Shown in pieces: positions 46,813-54,985 of a stretch of 55,166 nt of DNA. The translations under genes and the position numbers were made by a program. The stretch spans positions 1 through 55,166 of IMG/VR virus record IMGVR_UViG_3300032954_000016; one strand, written 5' to 3'. The notes beneath the pieces are model-generated. The model had not been told where the DNA came from. It made no database searches and saw nothing but the letters and a program-made list of their open reading frames with translations. Every line of letters begins with the position of its first letter. Position 1 is the stretch's first letter. Origin of the DNA: a virus.

Positions 46813-48113
46813 CGCTCGGCCGGCTCCTCCCCGCCGTCGGCCTTGGCGGCGCTGACGATCCTCGTGTACTCCTTGAGGAACGTCAGCGGCACCTGGCCGG
46901 TCGCGCCGTCGCGGCACTTCTCGACCCGCAGCCGGACCGGCTGGATGCTCGGCTGCCACTCGCCCTCGTTCTCCACCTTCCAGACCGTGTCGGCATCCTG
47001 GCCGATGGCCCGCGACTCGCGCAGCTTGCCGTCGTCGGTGAGCTGCGAGAGCGCCACCACCGGGATGTCCAGCTCCAGCGCCATCGCCTTGAGCCCTTTG
47101 GACACCGACGATATCTCCTGCTCGCGGTTGTCGCCGACGCCGGTCAGGAGCTGGATGTAGTCCACGACCACCAGCCGGACGCCGTGCCGCTGCCGGAGCC
47201 GACGGGCGGCGGCGCAGACCTGGCCGATGGACAGGCGGCTGGCCTGCTCGATGTGCAGCGGCGCCGACGCGAGCGAGGCGGCGGCCTTGCCCATCAGTCC
47301 GAGGTGCTTCTCGCAGACCTTGTGGAAGTTGACCCGCGCTTCTGAGCAGATGGACCGGACCACGAGCTGGACCGGCCGCATCTCGGCCGAGAACACCGCG
47401 GCCGGGACCGACTGGAGCGCGTTGTGGACCGCGATGTTGACCGCCAGCGCCGTTTTGCCGGTCGACGGGAACCCGGCCAGCACGACCATTTCGCCGGGGT
47501 GCAGCCCGTCGGTCAGCCGATCCAAGTCAGGCAGCCCGGTCGGCAGCCCGGTCAGCGCGCCGCCGAGCCGGATGCGGGTCTCTATCCGCTCGATGGCGGC
47601 CTGCACCAGCTCGCGGATGCCGGCCCCGTCGCGGCCCTGCGGCTGTATCGCCAGCACGCGGCGCTCGCAGCGGTCCAGCACGTCCTCGGCCGCGTCGGCC
47701 GAGCCATAGGCGTCCTGGATGGCCTCGGTGCAGACCGCGATTATCCGGCGCAGCACGAACTTCTCGCGCACCTGGTCCAGGTAGTAGGGCAGGTTGGCCG
47801 CGCTCGGGACCGAGTCGAGGCACTTGTCCAAGAACAGGGCCAGCGCGTCGACGTCGGCGACGTCCCGGTCCTTGAGCCACTGGCGCACCGAGACGACGTC
47901 CGTCTCCTCGGGGACCTGCGACTGGATGGCCTGCCACGCCACCTGGCAGCGGGCGTCGTAGAAGAAGTCCTTGGTGGTCACCACCTCCTGCACCGCCGGC
48001 ACGCAGTCCAGCGGCGCCAGCAGGCAGCACCCGATGACCGCGGCCTCGGCGTCCGCCGCGTGCGGCGGCAGCCGGTCGAGCCGGGCCGGCCTGATGGTTC
48101 CGTTGCGGGTCAT
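46809..48113 (-). CDS. dnaB: replicative DNA helicase, DnaB family
   Basis: A 434-residue protein from ATG 48113 (TGATG overlap with the initiator). The N-terminal helical domain starts DAEAAVIGCCLLAP. The RecA-like C-terminal domain has Walker A GFPSTGKT (214-221), FSAEMRPVQLVVRS, Walker B VVVDYIQLL (315-323) and QLTDDGKLRESRAIGQDAD. It unwinds DNA at the phage fork, and the initiator just upstream probably loads it at the iterons. Confidence 0.92.
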   Translation of the reverse strand: MTRNGTIRPARLDRLPPHAADAEAAVIGCCLLAPLDCVPAVQEVVTTKDFFYDARCQVAWQAIQSQVPEETDVVSVRQWLKDRDVADVDALALFLDKCLDSVPSAANLPYYLDQVREKFVLRRIIAVCTEAIQDAYGSADAAEDVLDRCERRVLAIQPQGRDGAGIRELVQAAIERIETRIRLGGALTGLPTGLPDLDRLTDGLHPGEMVVLAGFPSTGKTALAVNIAVHNALQSVPAAVFSAEMRPVQLVVRSICSEARVNFHKVCEKHLGLMGKAAASLASAPLHIEQASRLSIGQVCAAARRLRQRHGVRLVVVDYIQLLTGVGDNREQEISSVSKGLKAMALELDIPVVALSQLTDDGKLRESRAIGQDADTVWKVENEGEWQPSIQPVRLRVEKCRDGATGQVPLTFLKEYTRIVSAAKADGGEEPAER

Positions 48114-48832
48114 CAGAAGTTCCCTCCCACCGGGCGGTCGGCCGCCGGCCGCCGGCTCCGGGCCGCCGTCTCGTCATTGAGCTCGAACTGTATCTCGTTG
48201 AAGTGCGTGGCGAGCTGGTGGATGTCCGTCAGGCGCTGGCACCAGTAGCCGGCGGTGTTCCTCCACGCCCGCGCCACGACGTCCATCAGGTCGTCGGCCG
48301 TCGCGCCCGGCTCGTCGAGCAGCTCCTTGACGGCTTTGCCGTCGCGGCCGCCGTTGAACTTGTAGGCGCGCTTGAACTTCTTCTCATAGCCAGCTTGCCA
48401 GAGCCGCATGAAGCACTGGTGCTCGGACTCGGGCGCCGCTTGCGGCGCAAAAGTTGACGGTTCAATTGACGGTTCCTTATGGTTAGGCCCAACGGCGTTG
48501 GGGGTTGGACCCAACGGCGTTGGGGGTTTACCCTCAACGTTATTGGGGGTTGGAGCCATCCGTGAACCCTCAACGGAGTTGGGGGTTACGGTATATCGGT
48601 TCGACTTCCTGCCGGCGCTGCGCTCGACCTCGATATGGCCGGCCTTGACCAGCTTTTTGACCTGGTTTCGGACGCCTTGGTCGGTCAAGTCGCACTTCGC
48701 GGCCAGGGTCTCCATTGATGGCCAGCAGAGTCCTTGATCGTTGGCGTTGTCGGCGAGGGCCAAGAGGACGAGTTTCTCAGTGCAATTTCCGCAAGGTGTT
48801 TCCCACACACGAGCCATTATCTTGATGCTCAT
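48113..48832 (-). CDS. replication initiator/helicase-loader-like protein containing origin-like repeats
   Basis: A 239-residue protein; I choose ATG 48832 because MSIKIMARVWETPCGNCTEK matches the usual start of phage O/DnaD-like initiators. The N-terminal winged helix (LLALADNANDQGLCWPSMET, TLAAKCDLTDQGVRNQVKKL) binds DNA. The middle (TPNSVEG, TPNNVEG, TPLGPTPNAVG) is encoded by four iteron-like repeats. The C-terminal helical domain (DDLMDVVARAWRNTAGYWCQ) fits a DnaB-interacting role. It is TGATG-coupled to the helicase, the same order as lambda O and P. Confidence 0.8.
   Translation of the reverse strand: MSIKIMARVWETPCGNCTEKLVLLALADNANDQGLCWPSMETLAAKCDLTDQGVRNQVKKLVKAGHIEVERSAGRKSNRYTVTPNSVEGSRMAPTPNNVEGKPPTPLGPTPNAVGPNHKEPSIEPSTFAPQAAPESEHQCFMRLWQAGYEKKFKRAYKFNGGRDGKAVKELLDEPGATADDLMDVVARAWRNTAGYWCQRLTDIHQLATHFNEIQFELNDETAARSRRPAADRPVGGNF
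48488..48587. repeat. four iteron-like 19-bp repeats, candidate replication origin
   Basis: Units at 48488-48506, 48510-48528, 48533-48551 and 48569-48587 share the form (on plus) C(C/T)CAACGGCGTTGGGGGTT, with variants TTAT and GAGT at the centre. Each contains a CAACG-N-CGTTG-like dyad. Start spacings are 22, 23 and 36 bases. Location inside the initiator gene parallels the lambda origin within O. Confidence 0.7.
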
Positions 48833-48968
48833 AGTCCCCAAAAAATCGGCCGCTGGGTTCGTGGTCAAAACTTGGGGCGGCGCCCTGCAGCCTTTCGGCT
48901 CACGAAATCCAACGGCCAAATCAAACTTGAGTCTTCCGCATTTGAGGTTTTGACGCCTCAACGCGCCG

Positions 48969-48997
48969 AAATTATTTGATGCCTTTCGCAACGTCAA
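48969..48997 (-). promoter_or_regulatory. sigma70-type promoter for replication genes
   Basis: TTGACG (48992-48997) and TAATTT (48969-48974) on the minus strand with a 17-base spacer. A ~130-base leader precedes the initiator start at 48832. Confidence 0.7.
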
Positions 48998-49012
48998 GCC
49001 TTTTTTTTGGGC

Positions 49013-49225
49013 TCACCACCACGCCGGCTGCGGCGCCTGCTTGTATTCGACCGAGACCGTCCAGCCGGCGGGGTCGCGCCGCGTCTTGGCCCGGCCGCGC
49101 TTATCGCGCCCGACCACGACCGCCTGGCCGGCCTCCATCCCGAGGATGACCAGCTCGCCGCGTCGGCGGCGGGCATCCAGCTCCAGGAGGCCGTCGCCGG
49201 TCACGTGGAAAGTGGTCGCGCTCAC
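49013..49225 (-). CDS. small hypothetical protein
   Basis: A 70-residue protein from ATG 49225 (ATGA). MSATTFHVTGDGLLELDARR, then ELVILGMEAGQAVVVGRDKR and GWTVSVEYKQ, suggests a compact beta-barrel. Its stop lies just before the replication promoter. Function unknown. Confidence 0.6.
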   Translation of the reverse strand: MSATTFHVTGDGLLELDARRRRGELVILGMEAGQAVVVGRDKRGRAKTRRDPAGWTVSVEYKQAPQPAWW

Positions 49226-49404
49226 TTGAGAACTCCGAGCGCCTTGAAGCCGATCATGATAGAGTCGGGTGTCGGTATCGGTTTATCCAGCGGCCGCCAC
49301 AGGTGCAGGCATCCGGGGTGGTTGTTCACGTACTCCTTGGCCGGCGGATGGAACTGGACCACCCAGTCGTCCGGCTCGAAGAACAGGTCACGCACGGCGC
49401 ACAT
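49222..49404 (-). CDS. DUF7694-like small protein
   Basis: A 60-residue protein from ATG 49404, starting inside the end of the upstream gene. VRDLFFEPDDWVVQFHPPAK then EYVNNHPGCLHLWRPLDKP resembles a widespread phage family that I recall as DUF7694. Function unknown; the Trp/His/Pro-rich core is the family's feature. Confidence 0.65.
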   Translation of the reverse strand: MCAVRDLFFEPDDWVVQFHPPAKEYVNNHPGCLHLWRPLDKPIPTPDSIMIGFKALGVLK

Positions 49405-49570
49405 GACCGGCCTTGACGGCCATACAGACCTTGATAAACACATTCTGCGCCATGTGCGCGGGCGGTGGCTGAGCTGATTTATGTAATGGGAACGACATGC
49501 GCCAAGCGAACAGCGCGGCCGCTACCAGCAACGCGAGCACAAATATAATTTCGAGTATCTTTACTTTCAT
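49388..49570 (-). CDS. small single-pass membrane protein
   Basis: A 60-residue protein from ATG 49570 with GAAAGGAG upstream. Residues 3-24 form a transmembrane helix (VKILEIIFVLALLVAAALFAW truncated here), followed by a short Pro/Gln/Lys-rich external or cytoplasmic part. Paired with the next membrane gene. Confidence 0.6.
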   Translation of the reverse strand: MKVKILEIIFVLALLVAAALFAWRMSFPLHKSAQPPPAHMAQNVFIKVCMAVKAGHVRRA

Positions 49571-49580
49571 TGGTCTCCTT

Positions 49581-49769
49581 TCAATTGTAGAGCAACCAAG
49601 CCAGCCATATACCCAGCAGTAAGCAGCCGACCAGGACATGCGCCCAAAAGGCGCCGCGCAGGAACGGCTTGAACTGGTGTAGGTTGATGGCGGCCACGGC
49701 CACGAACACCATGATGGTGATGTAGAACCAGGCCACCATGAACCAGACCGACGCCTCGTGGTGGCTCAT
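49581..49769 (-). CDS. small two-pass membrane protein
   Basis: A 62-residue protein from ATG 49769, ATGA-coupled to the UvrD-like helicase. Two hydrophobic helices (WFMVAWFYITIMVFVAVAA and WAHVLVGCLLLGIWLAWLL) are joined by a basic loop. Small membrane proteins in early regions often act on the host envelope or on superinfection; nothing specific can be said. Confidence 0.6.
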   Translation of the reverse strand: MSHHEASVWFMVAWFYITIMVFVAVAAINLHQFKPFLRGAFWAHVLVGCLLLGIWLAWLLYN

Positions 49770-51610
49770 GCTTTCCTCCTCGCCGCCGGGTCGAGCGGCA
49801 CGCTGTCCGAGTCGCGGTCGTTATCCTCTGGCGTCCCGGCCGCCGCGACGGCGAACCGGCTCGGCGTGCGCTTGTTGAGCTTCCACGCGGCGAAGTCGCC
49901 GGGGCGCTCGGCGCACCAGCTCATGTGGACCTCCAGCCGCGCCCGGGTGACCGCGACGTAGGCCAGCCGCAGCTCCTCGTCCAGCGCCGCGCCGGCCTTG
50001 GCGCCCGGCCACGACTCGTCCTCGAACGCGGGCAGGAACACGTGGTCGAACTCCAGCCCCTTGGCCGAGTGGACCGTGCCGAGGTGGACCCGGCCCCGCG
50101 GCGGCTCGGGCTCGCGGGCCTGCGCGGCCAGCAGCAGGTCCGGCAGCGAGCATGGGAGCGGGACGCGCTCCGCCAGCCTCTTGAGCCAGTCCTGCGCCAT
50201 GCGGAAGTCGATGCGGCCGCGCAGCGCGTTGCACGGGCCGCCGCCGAGGAAGTTGTGCGCCAGGTGCCGGATGTTTTCCGGCTCGGTGACGAGCTGGACG
50301 CAGTCGAGGTCGAAATTGAGCAGCGAGGAGACGCTGGTCAGCTTCTTGGCGGCCTCGGCCATCAGCCCGGCGGCGTTGCCGCCTGCCACCTTCACCAGGT
50401 TGAGCGTGATCCGGTCGTTGTGCGGCGCGCACATGGCGCGCAGCAGCGCCAGGGCCAGCCGCTCGTCGTCGCCCGGCTTCTCCGGCCGCGCCTCCAGCTT
50501 GACGCCGAACGGAAGCAGGGCGGCGCGGAACAGCTCGACCTGCCGGTTGTAGCGCAGCAGGACCGCCGTGGTGGCCTCCGGCGGCAGCGCGGCGATGGCG
50601 CACGCCACCGCGCTCACCTCGCTCGCGGCGTCAGGCATGGCCGTCAGCCGCACCGCGCCCTCGGGGGCGCCTGTGGCGCAATCCTGGCGCGGTAGCAGGC
50701 GGTTGGCGGCGGCGACCACGGCCTGCGAGGACCGGAAGTTGACCGACACCGGCGCCTGGACGAAGCCGGGGTCCATGGCAGCCCGGTCGAAACCGGCCAC
50801 CGAGGAGCCGCGGAAGCCGTAGATGGCCTGCCGCCGGTCCCCGACGTAGAACCGGGTCTGGACGGCCAGCGCCCCGTAGAGGCGCTCGTCGGCCGGCGCC
50901 GAGTCCTGGTACTCGTCCACCAGCAGGTGCTTGAACGGCGCGACCTCAGGGTGCATGGCCAACAACCGGCAGCCCATCGCCAGCAGCGCGTCGTAGGACA
51001 GCTCGCCGGACTGGAGCATCTGACGGATGAACTCATGGGCGACGATGTGGCCGGTCGAGACCGGGTAGTTGTCAACCTCGAGCAGCATCGAGACGAACCC
51101 CTTGATGGCTTTCATGCTGGCCTTGACCTTGAACGACTTGGCGAGCGCCTCCAGCGCCGCGTCGGACTCCTCCTCGGACATGACCGTCACCTCGGGCGGC
51201 AGGCCGACCAGGTGGCCGTGCCGGCGCAGCAGCTTGAGGCACAACGCATGAATTGTTCCACAATGACCGAGGCGCACAGGATGCGTCTCGCAGGTCAGCG
51301 AGTGAAACGCGCCCGGTTCAACCATAGTTCCGTGCGGCGTCTGGTAGGATGACGGTGGCAGGAACTCGGCAGTTGCGGTCATGTGAGCGCGCTTGCTCTC
51401 CTCGACACTGGCGAGGCGGTCTTGAAGCTCCTTGGCGGCGGCATTGGTGAACGTAACGACGCAGAGGTCGTCGGCACTCGCTCCTTGATCCATCAGCCAT
51501 ATGGCGCGCTCGACGAGCACACGGGTCTTGCCGCTGCCTGCTGCTGCGGCGCACAGCGTCCGCGGCGCTGAACTGTGGGCGGCGGCGAGCTGCTGGGAGG
51601 TTAAATTCAT
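49766..51610 (-). CDS. UvrD/PcrA-like superfamily 1 helicase
   Basis: A 614-residue protein from ATG 51610 with a CCGAAAGG leader. Motifs in order: Q-region LTSQQLAAAH, Walker A AAGSGKT (23-29), VTFTNAAAKELQDRL, LLVDEYQDSAPADERLY, FYVGDRRQAIYGFRGSS, LGTVHSAKGLEFDHVFLPAF and LAYVAVTRARLEVHMSW. This is a complete set for a 3'-5' DNA helicase. It likely acts in phage recombination or replication. First gene after the promoter at 51653-51681. Confidence 0.9.
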   Translation of the reverse strand: MNLTSQQLAAAHSSAPRTLCAAAAGSGKTRVLVERAIWLMDQGASADDLCVVTFTNAAAKELQDRLASVEESKRAHMTATAEFLPPSSYQTPHGTMVEPGAFHSLTCETHPVRLGHCGTIHALCLKLLRRHGHLVGLPPEVTVMSEEESDAALEALAKSFKVKASMKAIKGFVSMLLEVDNYPVSTGHIVAHEFIRQMLQSGELSYDALLAMGCRLLAMHPEVAPFKHLLVDEYQDSAPADERLYGALAVQTRFYVGDRRQAIYGFRGSSVAGFDRAAMDPGFVQAPVSVNFRSSQAVVAAANRLLPRQDCATGAPEGAVRLTAMPDAASEVSAVACAIAALPPEATTAVLLRYNRQVELFRAALLPFGVKLEARPEKPGDDERLALALLRAMCAPHNDRITLNLVKVAGGNAAGLMAEAAKKLTSVSSLLNFDLDCVQLVTEPENIRHLAHNFLGGGPCNALRGRIDFRMAQDWLKRLAERVPLPCSLPDLLLAAQAREPEPPRGRVHLGTVHSAKGLEFDHVFLPAFEDESWPGAKAGAALDEELRLAYVAVTRARLEVHMSWCAERPGDFAAWKLNKRTPSRFAVAAAGTPEDNDRDSDSVPLDPAARRKA

Positions 51611-51652
51611 ATCTTGCCTTTCGGTTGTCGGTTTTCGGTTGTTTCGCGGCGC

Positions 51653-51681
51653 ATTGTAGCCGGCCCCGCGGCGGCGGTCAA
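51653..51681 (-). promoter_or_regulatory. sigma70-type promoter for the UvrD-like operon
   Basis: TTGACC (51676-51681) and TACAAT (51653-51658) on the minus strand with 17 bases between. The leader holds ACCGAAAACCGACAACCGAAAGG. Confidence 0.88.
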
Positions 51682-51691
51682 GCGTTTTTTC

Positions 51692-52324
51692 TCAGGTCGA
51701 AGTGAAGCTGAACCACCCGGCGCTCCCGCCGGCCATCTGCCGCACGGTCAACCCGCCGGGCATCCTGTGCTCGACCGGCTCGACCTCGTAGCCCGCCAGC
51801 AGCGCGAGCATGCGCTCGCCCTTCTCCAGCGCGGCCTCGGAGGCGGCGGCCTGCCGGCGGTGGTCGGCCGCGAGGTTCCGCAGCGCCTCGGCGAGCACGT
51901 TCGGACCGGCCTTGGCCTTGACGCGCCCGGCCAGCTTGTCCAGCCGCGCCGCTTCGGCCCTCGCCGCCCGCGCCTGCTCCTTGAGCTGGCGCATCTGCGA
52001 CGCCACGCTGGCCCTCGCGGCGTCCAGCGGATCCATGTGGTCGGCGCAGTTCGCCGCGCACTGGAGGAACAGGGTCACCACCTCGCGCACCAGGTCGTCG
52101 GGCCGCGGCGGGGAGGCGTCGCCGGTCTCGTCGTACCGCTTCCGGCGCGCCGGGTCGCTCAGCACCATGTAGGCGCCGTTGACCCGGCGGAACTCCTCGG
52201 GGTCGCCGCCCGCGTCCGGGTGCGTGCGCTTGGCCGCCCGGCGGTGCGCTTTGCGGACCTGCTCTGGCGTCGCGTCACGCGCCACGCCGAGCGCCGCGTA
52301 GGGGTCGTCACTTGGCTTTGTCAT
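51692..52324 (-). CDS. J-domain (DnaJ-like) protein
   Basis: A 210-residue protein from ATG 52324. Residues 6-70 form a J-domain: DPYAALGVARDATPEQVRKA, with the HPD tripeptide at 35-37 and a FRRVNGAYMVLSDPARRKRY helix. The rest is a long Ala-rich helix. J-domains stimulate Hsp70 ATPase, so the phage may direct host DnaK to a client, for example replication complexes. No zinc or client-binding domain of DnaJ is present. Confidence 0.82.
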   Translation of the reverse strand: MTKPSDDPYAALGVARDATPEQVRKAHRRAAKRTHPDAGGDPEEFRRVNGAYMVLSDPARRKRYDETGDASPPRPDDLVREVVTLFLQCAANCADHMDPLDAARASVASQMRQLKEQARAARAEAARLDKLAGRVKAKAGPNVLAEALRNLAADHRRQAAASEAALEKGERMLALLAGYEVEPVEHRMPGGLTVRQMAGGSAGWFSFTST

Positions 52325-52568
52325 GGCGGAGTCGGTGATGAAAGAATATCTGCTCAGCGACGTGCCTGGCGAAGGCGTCCACGGCCGCCATGTCGTCGGC
52401 CAGCAGCACGAGCTCGTCCACCTCGAACACGACCTTGTAGTGGTGCGCGGCTCGCAGGTGGCCGCATTGGACGCGCATCAGCGCGACCGCGGCCTTCTGG
52501 TAGCGCTCGCGCTCCTCCTCAAGCGCCGCGGTCGCCGCCACCCTCGCGGCCAGCGCCTCGGCCCGCAC
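52308..52568 (-). CDS. small hypothetical protein
   Basis: An 86-residue frame from GTG 52568, overlapping the J-domain start by 17 bases. It is helical with many Ala/Glu at the N-terminus, then MRVQCGHLRAAHHYKVVFEV and DDMAAVDAFARHVAEQIFF. The frame is open further upstream (LLQSLSRLRRRRLFVLPSE), but no good start is present there. The upstream stop AAGTGA is followed by seven A. Confidence 0.5.
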   Translation of the reverse strand: MRAEALAARVAATAALEEERERYQKAAVALMRVQCGHLRAAHHYKVVFEVDELVLLADDMAAVDAFARHVAEQIFFHHRLRHDKAK

Positions 52569-52631
52569 CTCGGACGGCAGTACGAACAGCCGCCGGCGGC
52601 GGAGGCGGGAGAGGGATTGAAGCAGTTTTTT

Positions 52632-52970
52632 TCACTTGGCGAGGTCTCCTTCCCAATGCGCGCCGGCCGGCAGTTTTATTTTGAGCAGTCTTGGCCTCCA
52701 GTCTGGCAAGTAGCCGACTGTCATTTTCTGAACCCAGCCAGGCTCGTCGGCCTGCTCGGCGGGTATTATACCGGCGACCATACCACTCGACTTTCCTGGC
52801 AGCTCCAGCGAGTGGATAATGCCCTCCAGGCCGTTGGCGAAGCACAGGCCGTTCTTCAGCGCCCACTCTTTGCAGGCGGCGTAGTTCTCAAGCGCGGTGG
52901 CGTAGCTGCCGGACTCGAACACGACGGTCGACAGCAACGCACCATCCACGGCTTCGATATCGTTGTTCAT
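52632..52970 (-). CDS. hypothetical protein
   Basis: A 112-residue protein from ATG 52970, ATGA-coupled to the ATPase gene, whose end encodes the AAAGGAG ribosome binding site. MNNDIEAVDGALLSTVVFES and CKEWALKNGLCFANGLEGII suggest an alpha/beta domain. GC is lower than in its neighbours. Function unknown. Confidence 0.6.
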   Translation of the reverse strand: MNNDIEAVDGALLSTVVFESGSYATALENYAACKEWALKNGLCFANGLEGIIHSLELPGKSSGMVAGIIPAEQADEPGWVQKMTVGYLPDWRPRLLKIKLPAGAHWEGDLAK

Positions 52971-54916
52971 CGGTCTCCTTTCACCTCAACCTCCAGCACA
53001 TCCGGCGGCGCGTCTTTGAAGTAGGCGCCCATCGGCTCCACGTCCACGAGGATGGCCTGGTCGAGTTTGTTTTGTTTTATCAGATCGTCGAGCCGGCACA
53101 GCAGCGCGACCTTGTTGGCGCGGTCCAGCCGCGAGAGCTCGTCGAGCACTACCAGCCGCAGCGGCGCCTTGGCGGCCAGCCCGACCGACAGCGCGCAGTA
53201 GAGCAGCGCCTTCTCGGTGCCGCTCATCGTCCGGTGGCTGGGCCCCTTCCCGCGCAGCACCACCTCGCCGTCCACGAACTCGACCGGCGCGGGCAGGATG
53301 CCGCCGCACAGGTCGTTGCATAGGTCGAGCAGCGGCCCGACCGACCGCTTGACGCACTCGGCCAGCAGGTCGCCGAGCAGGTCCCGGAGCGCCTGGCCGA
53401 CCTCGGCCTTGGCGTCCAGCTCCTCGGCCCTCTCCCTGGCCTGCTGCGCCTGCCGGGCGCTCGCGGCGTCGGCCACGGCCGCCCGGTGCGCCTCGTCGGC
53501 CTCGCCCAGCGCCTTCGCCGCGGCCTCCCGCCTCGCCTTGGCGGCGTTGTGCGCGTTCCCCGCGGCCATGGAGGCGGTCTCCAGCGCCGGGAGCCTGGAG
53601 TCGGCCTCCCGCGCCGGCGCGGCCCTGTCCTCGCGCTCCTTGAGCGCCGCTAGCTCGCGGTCCACCGCCGCCAGCCGATCGCGGTGGCTGCGGACGCCCT
53701 GCCGATGAAGCGCCTGGTCCTCCACGCGCTTGTCGGCCTCGCGCTTGGCCTTCAGCGCCGCGTCGTAGAGCGGCTTGAGCCTGGCGGCTTCGGCCTCCGC
53801 CGCGTCCCGGTCCTTGGTCAGTGACGCCAGTACGGCGTCCTTCCAACCCTTGGCCCTGGCCTTGCAGGTCGGGCAGCACTCCAGCCGGTCGAACTCTTCG
53901 ACGGCCCTGCGGGCGCGGTCCAGCGCCTGCTTGGCGGCTGCCAGCTTCGAGTTGGCGTCGGCCAGCGCCGCGGCCTCCCTGGTGTTCGACTCCTCAGGCC
54001 GCTCGACGTCCTCGCGCTGGAGCCACTCGGCCAGTTCGGCCCGCTCGGCCGCCAGCCTGGTGCGCGCCGACTGCTCTTGAGCCGTCAGCGGCGTGTAGCC
54101 GGCCGCCTGCGCCTTGGCCTGCTGGAACAGCCGCTCGGCCACGGTGAAGTCGTCGAACGCCGACCGCTCGGCGGCCACGGCCGCGGTGTGGTCCTCCATC
54201 GCCTTGCGCTTCCTGGCTTCCACCAGCCCGAGCGCGGGCGCGTCCTGCCGCAGCGCCGTCGTCCCCAACGCGGTCTGCCGCATGGTCTTCGCGGAGGCCT
54301 TCGCCTCCTTGGTGGTGGTAGCGACCTGCTCGACGAGAGCCTCCAACCACTCCTGCACCGTCAACTTGCAGTCGCCACCATCGAGGCCGGCGTCGCCCCA
54401 CGACTGGCGAACATTATCGGCAAGCTCGTTGACCGCCTTCTCGTGCGCCTCGGTGTGTGGGTCGCACTTGACGTTCTTGAGCGCGGCCACCACGACGTCC
54501 GGCCTGACCTTGTCCAGCGGCGGCGGCGGCAGGGCCTTGAACAGGAACCTGGTCCGCTCCCGGGCGCTCAGCTCCAGGAACTCGTTCGTGCAGAACAGCA
54601 GCGCGGGCGCCTCCAGCCCGCCCTCGAACGTGGTGGAGACCTTACCCTTCCTGTCCCGCGCCCACTCGGCGCCGGCGAACGATCCGTCGTCGGCCTCGCA
54701 CTGCACCGTCAGCGGGTTGCCCGACGCCAGCCCCTCGAACACGTCGCGTGGCGCCTCGAACGCGCCGGGCACCTTGTGCGTCAGGGCCAGGGCCAGCGCC
54801 TCGACGCGGGTGGATTTTCCAACAAAGTTTTTGCCGTGCAGCAGGGTCACGGCAGCCAGCGGCTGCTCGAATGATGAGCCCTTCAAACTAACAGCGGATA
54901 TACTGCGAAGTTTCAT
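52967..54916 (-). CDS. SbcC/Rad50-like SMC-type ATPase
   Basis: A 649-residue protein from ATG 54916 with CCGAAAGGAA upstream. Walker A is GKNFVGKST (28-36). A long coiled coil with a central zinc-hook CPTC (348-351) follows. The C-terminal half has the ABC signature region (HRTMSGTEKALLYCALSVGL) and Walker B LRLVVLDELSRLD. It resembles the ATPase partner of SbcD/Mre11 nucleases or T4 gp46, acting in recombination-dependent replication. No Mre11-type nuclease is seen nearby, so it may use a host nuclease. Confidence 0.85.
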   Translation of the reverse strand: MKLRSISAVSLKGSSFEQPLAAVTLLHGKNFVGKSTRVEALALALTHKVPGAFEAPRDVFEGLASGNPLTVQCEADDGSFAGAEWARDRKGKVSTTFEGGLEAPALLFCTNEFLELSARERTRFLFKALPPPPLDKVRPDVVVAALKNVKCDPHTEAHEKAVNELADNVRQSWGDAGLDGGDCKLTVQEWLEALVEQVATTTKEAKASAKTMRQTALGTTALRQDAPALGLVEARKRKAMEDHTAAVAAERSAFDDFTVAERLFQQAKAQAAGYTPLTAQEQSARTRLAAERAELAEWLQREDVERPEESNTREAAALADANSKLAAAKQALDRARRAVEEFDRLECCPTCKARAKGWKDAVLASLTKDRDAAEAEAARLKPLYDAALKAKREADKRVEDQALHRQGVRSHRDRLAAVDRELAALKEREDRAAPAREADSRLPALETASMAAGNAHNAAKARREAAAKALGEADEAHRAAVADAASARQAQQARERAEELDAKAEVGQALRDLLGDLLAECVKRSVGPLLDLCNDLCGGILPAPVEFVDGEVVLRGKGPSHRTMSGTEKALLYCALSVGLAAKAPLRLVVLDELSRLDRANKVALLCRLDDLIKQNKLDQAILVDVEPMGAYFKDAPPDVLEVEVKGDR

Positions 54917-54956
54917 GTTTCCTTTCGGTTGTCGGTTTCAGTTTCCAGCGGGCGGA

Positions 54957-54985
54957 ATGGTAGCGTACGCCGCACGCCGGGTCAA
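54957..54985 (-). promoter_or_regulatory. sigma70-type promoter, start of the early region
   Basis: TTGACC (54980-54985) and TACCAT (54957-54962) on the minus strand with a 17-base spacer. The -35 overlaps the stop of the DUF7666-type gene. The leader contains GAAACCGACAACCGAAAGG before ATG 54916. Confidence 0.85.
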
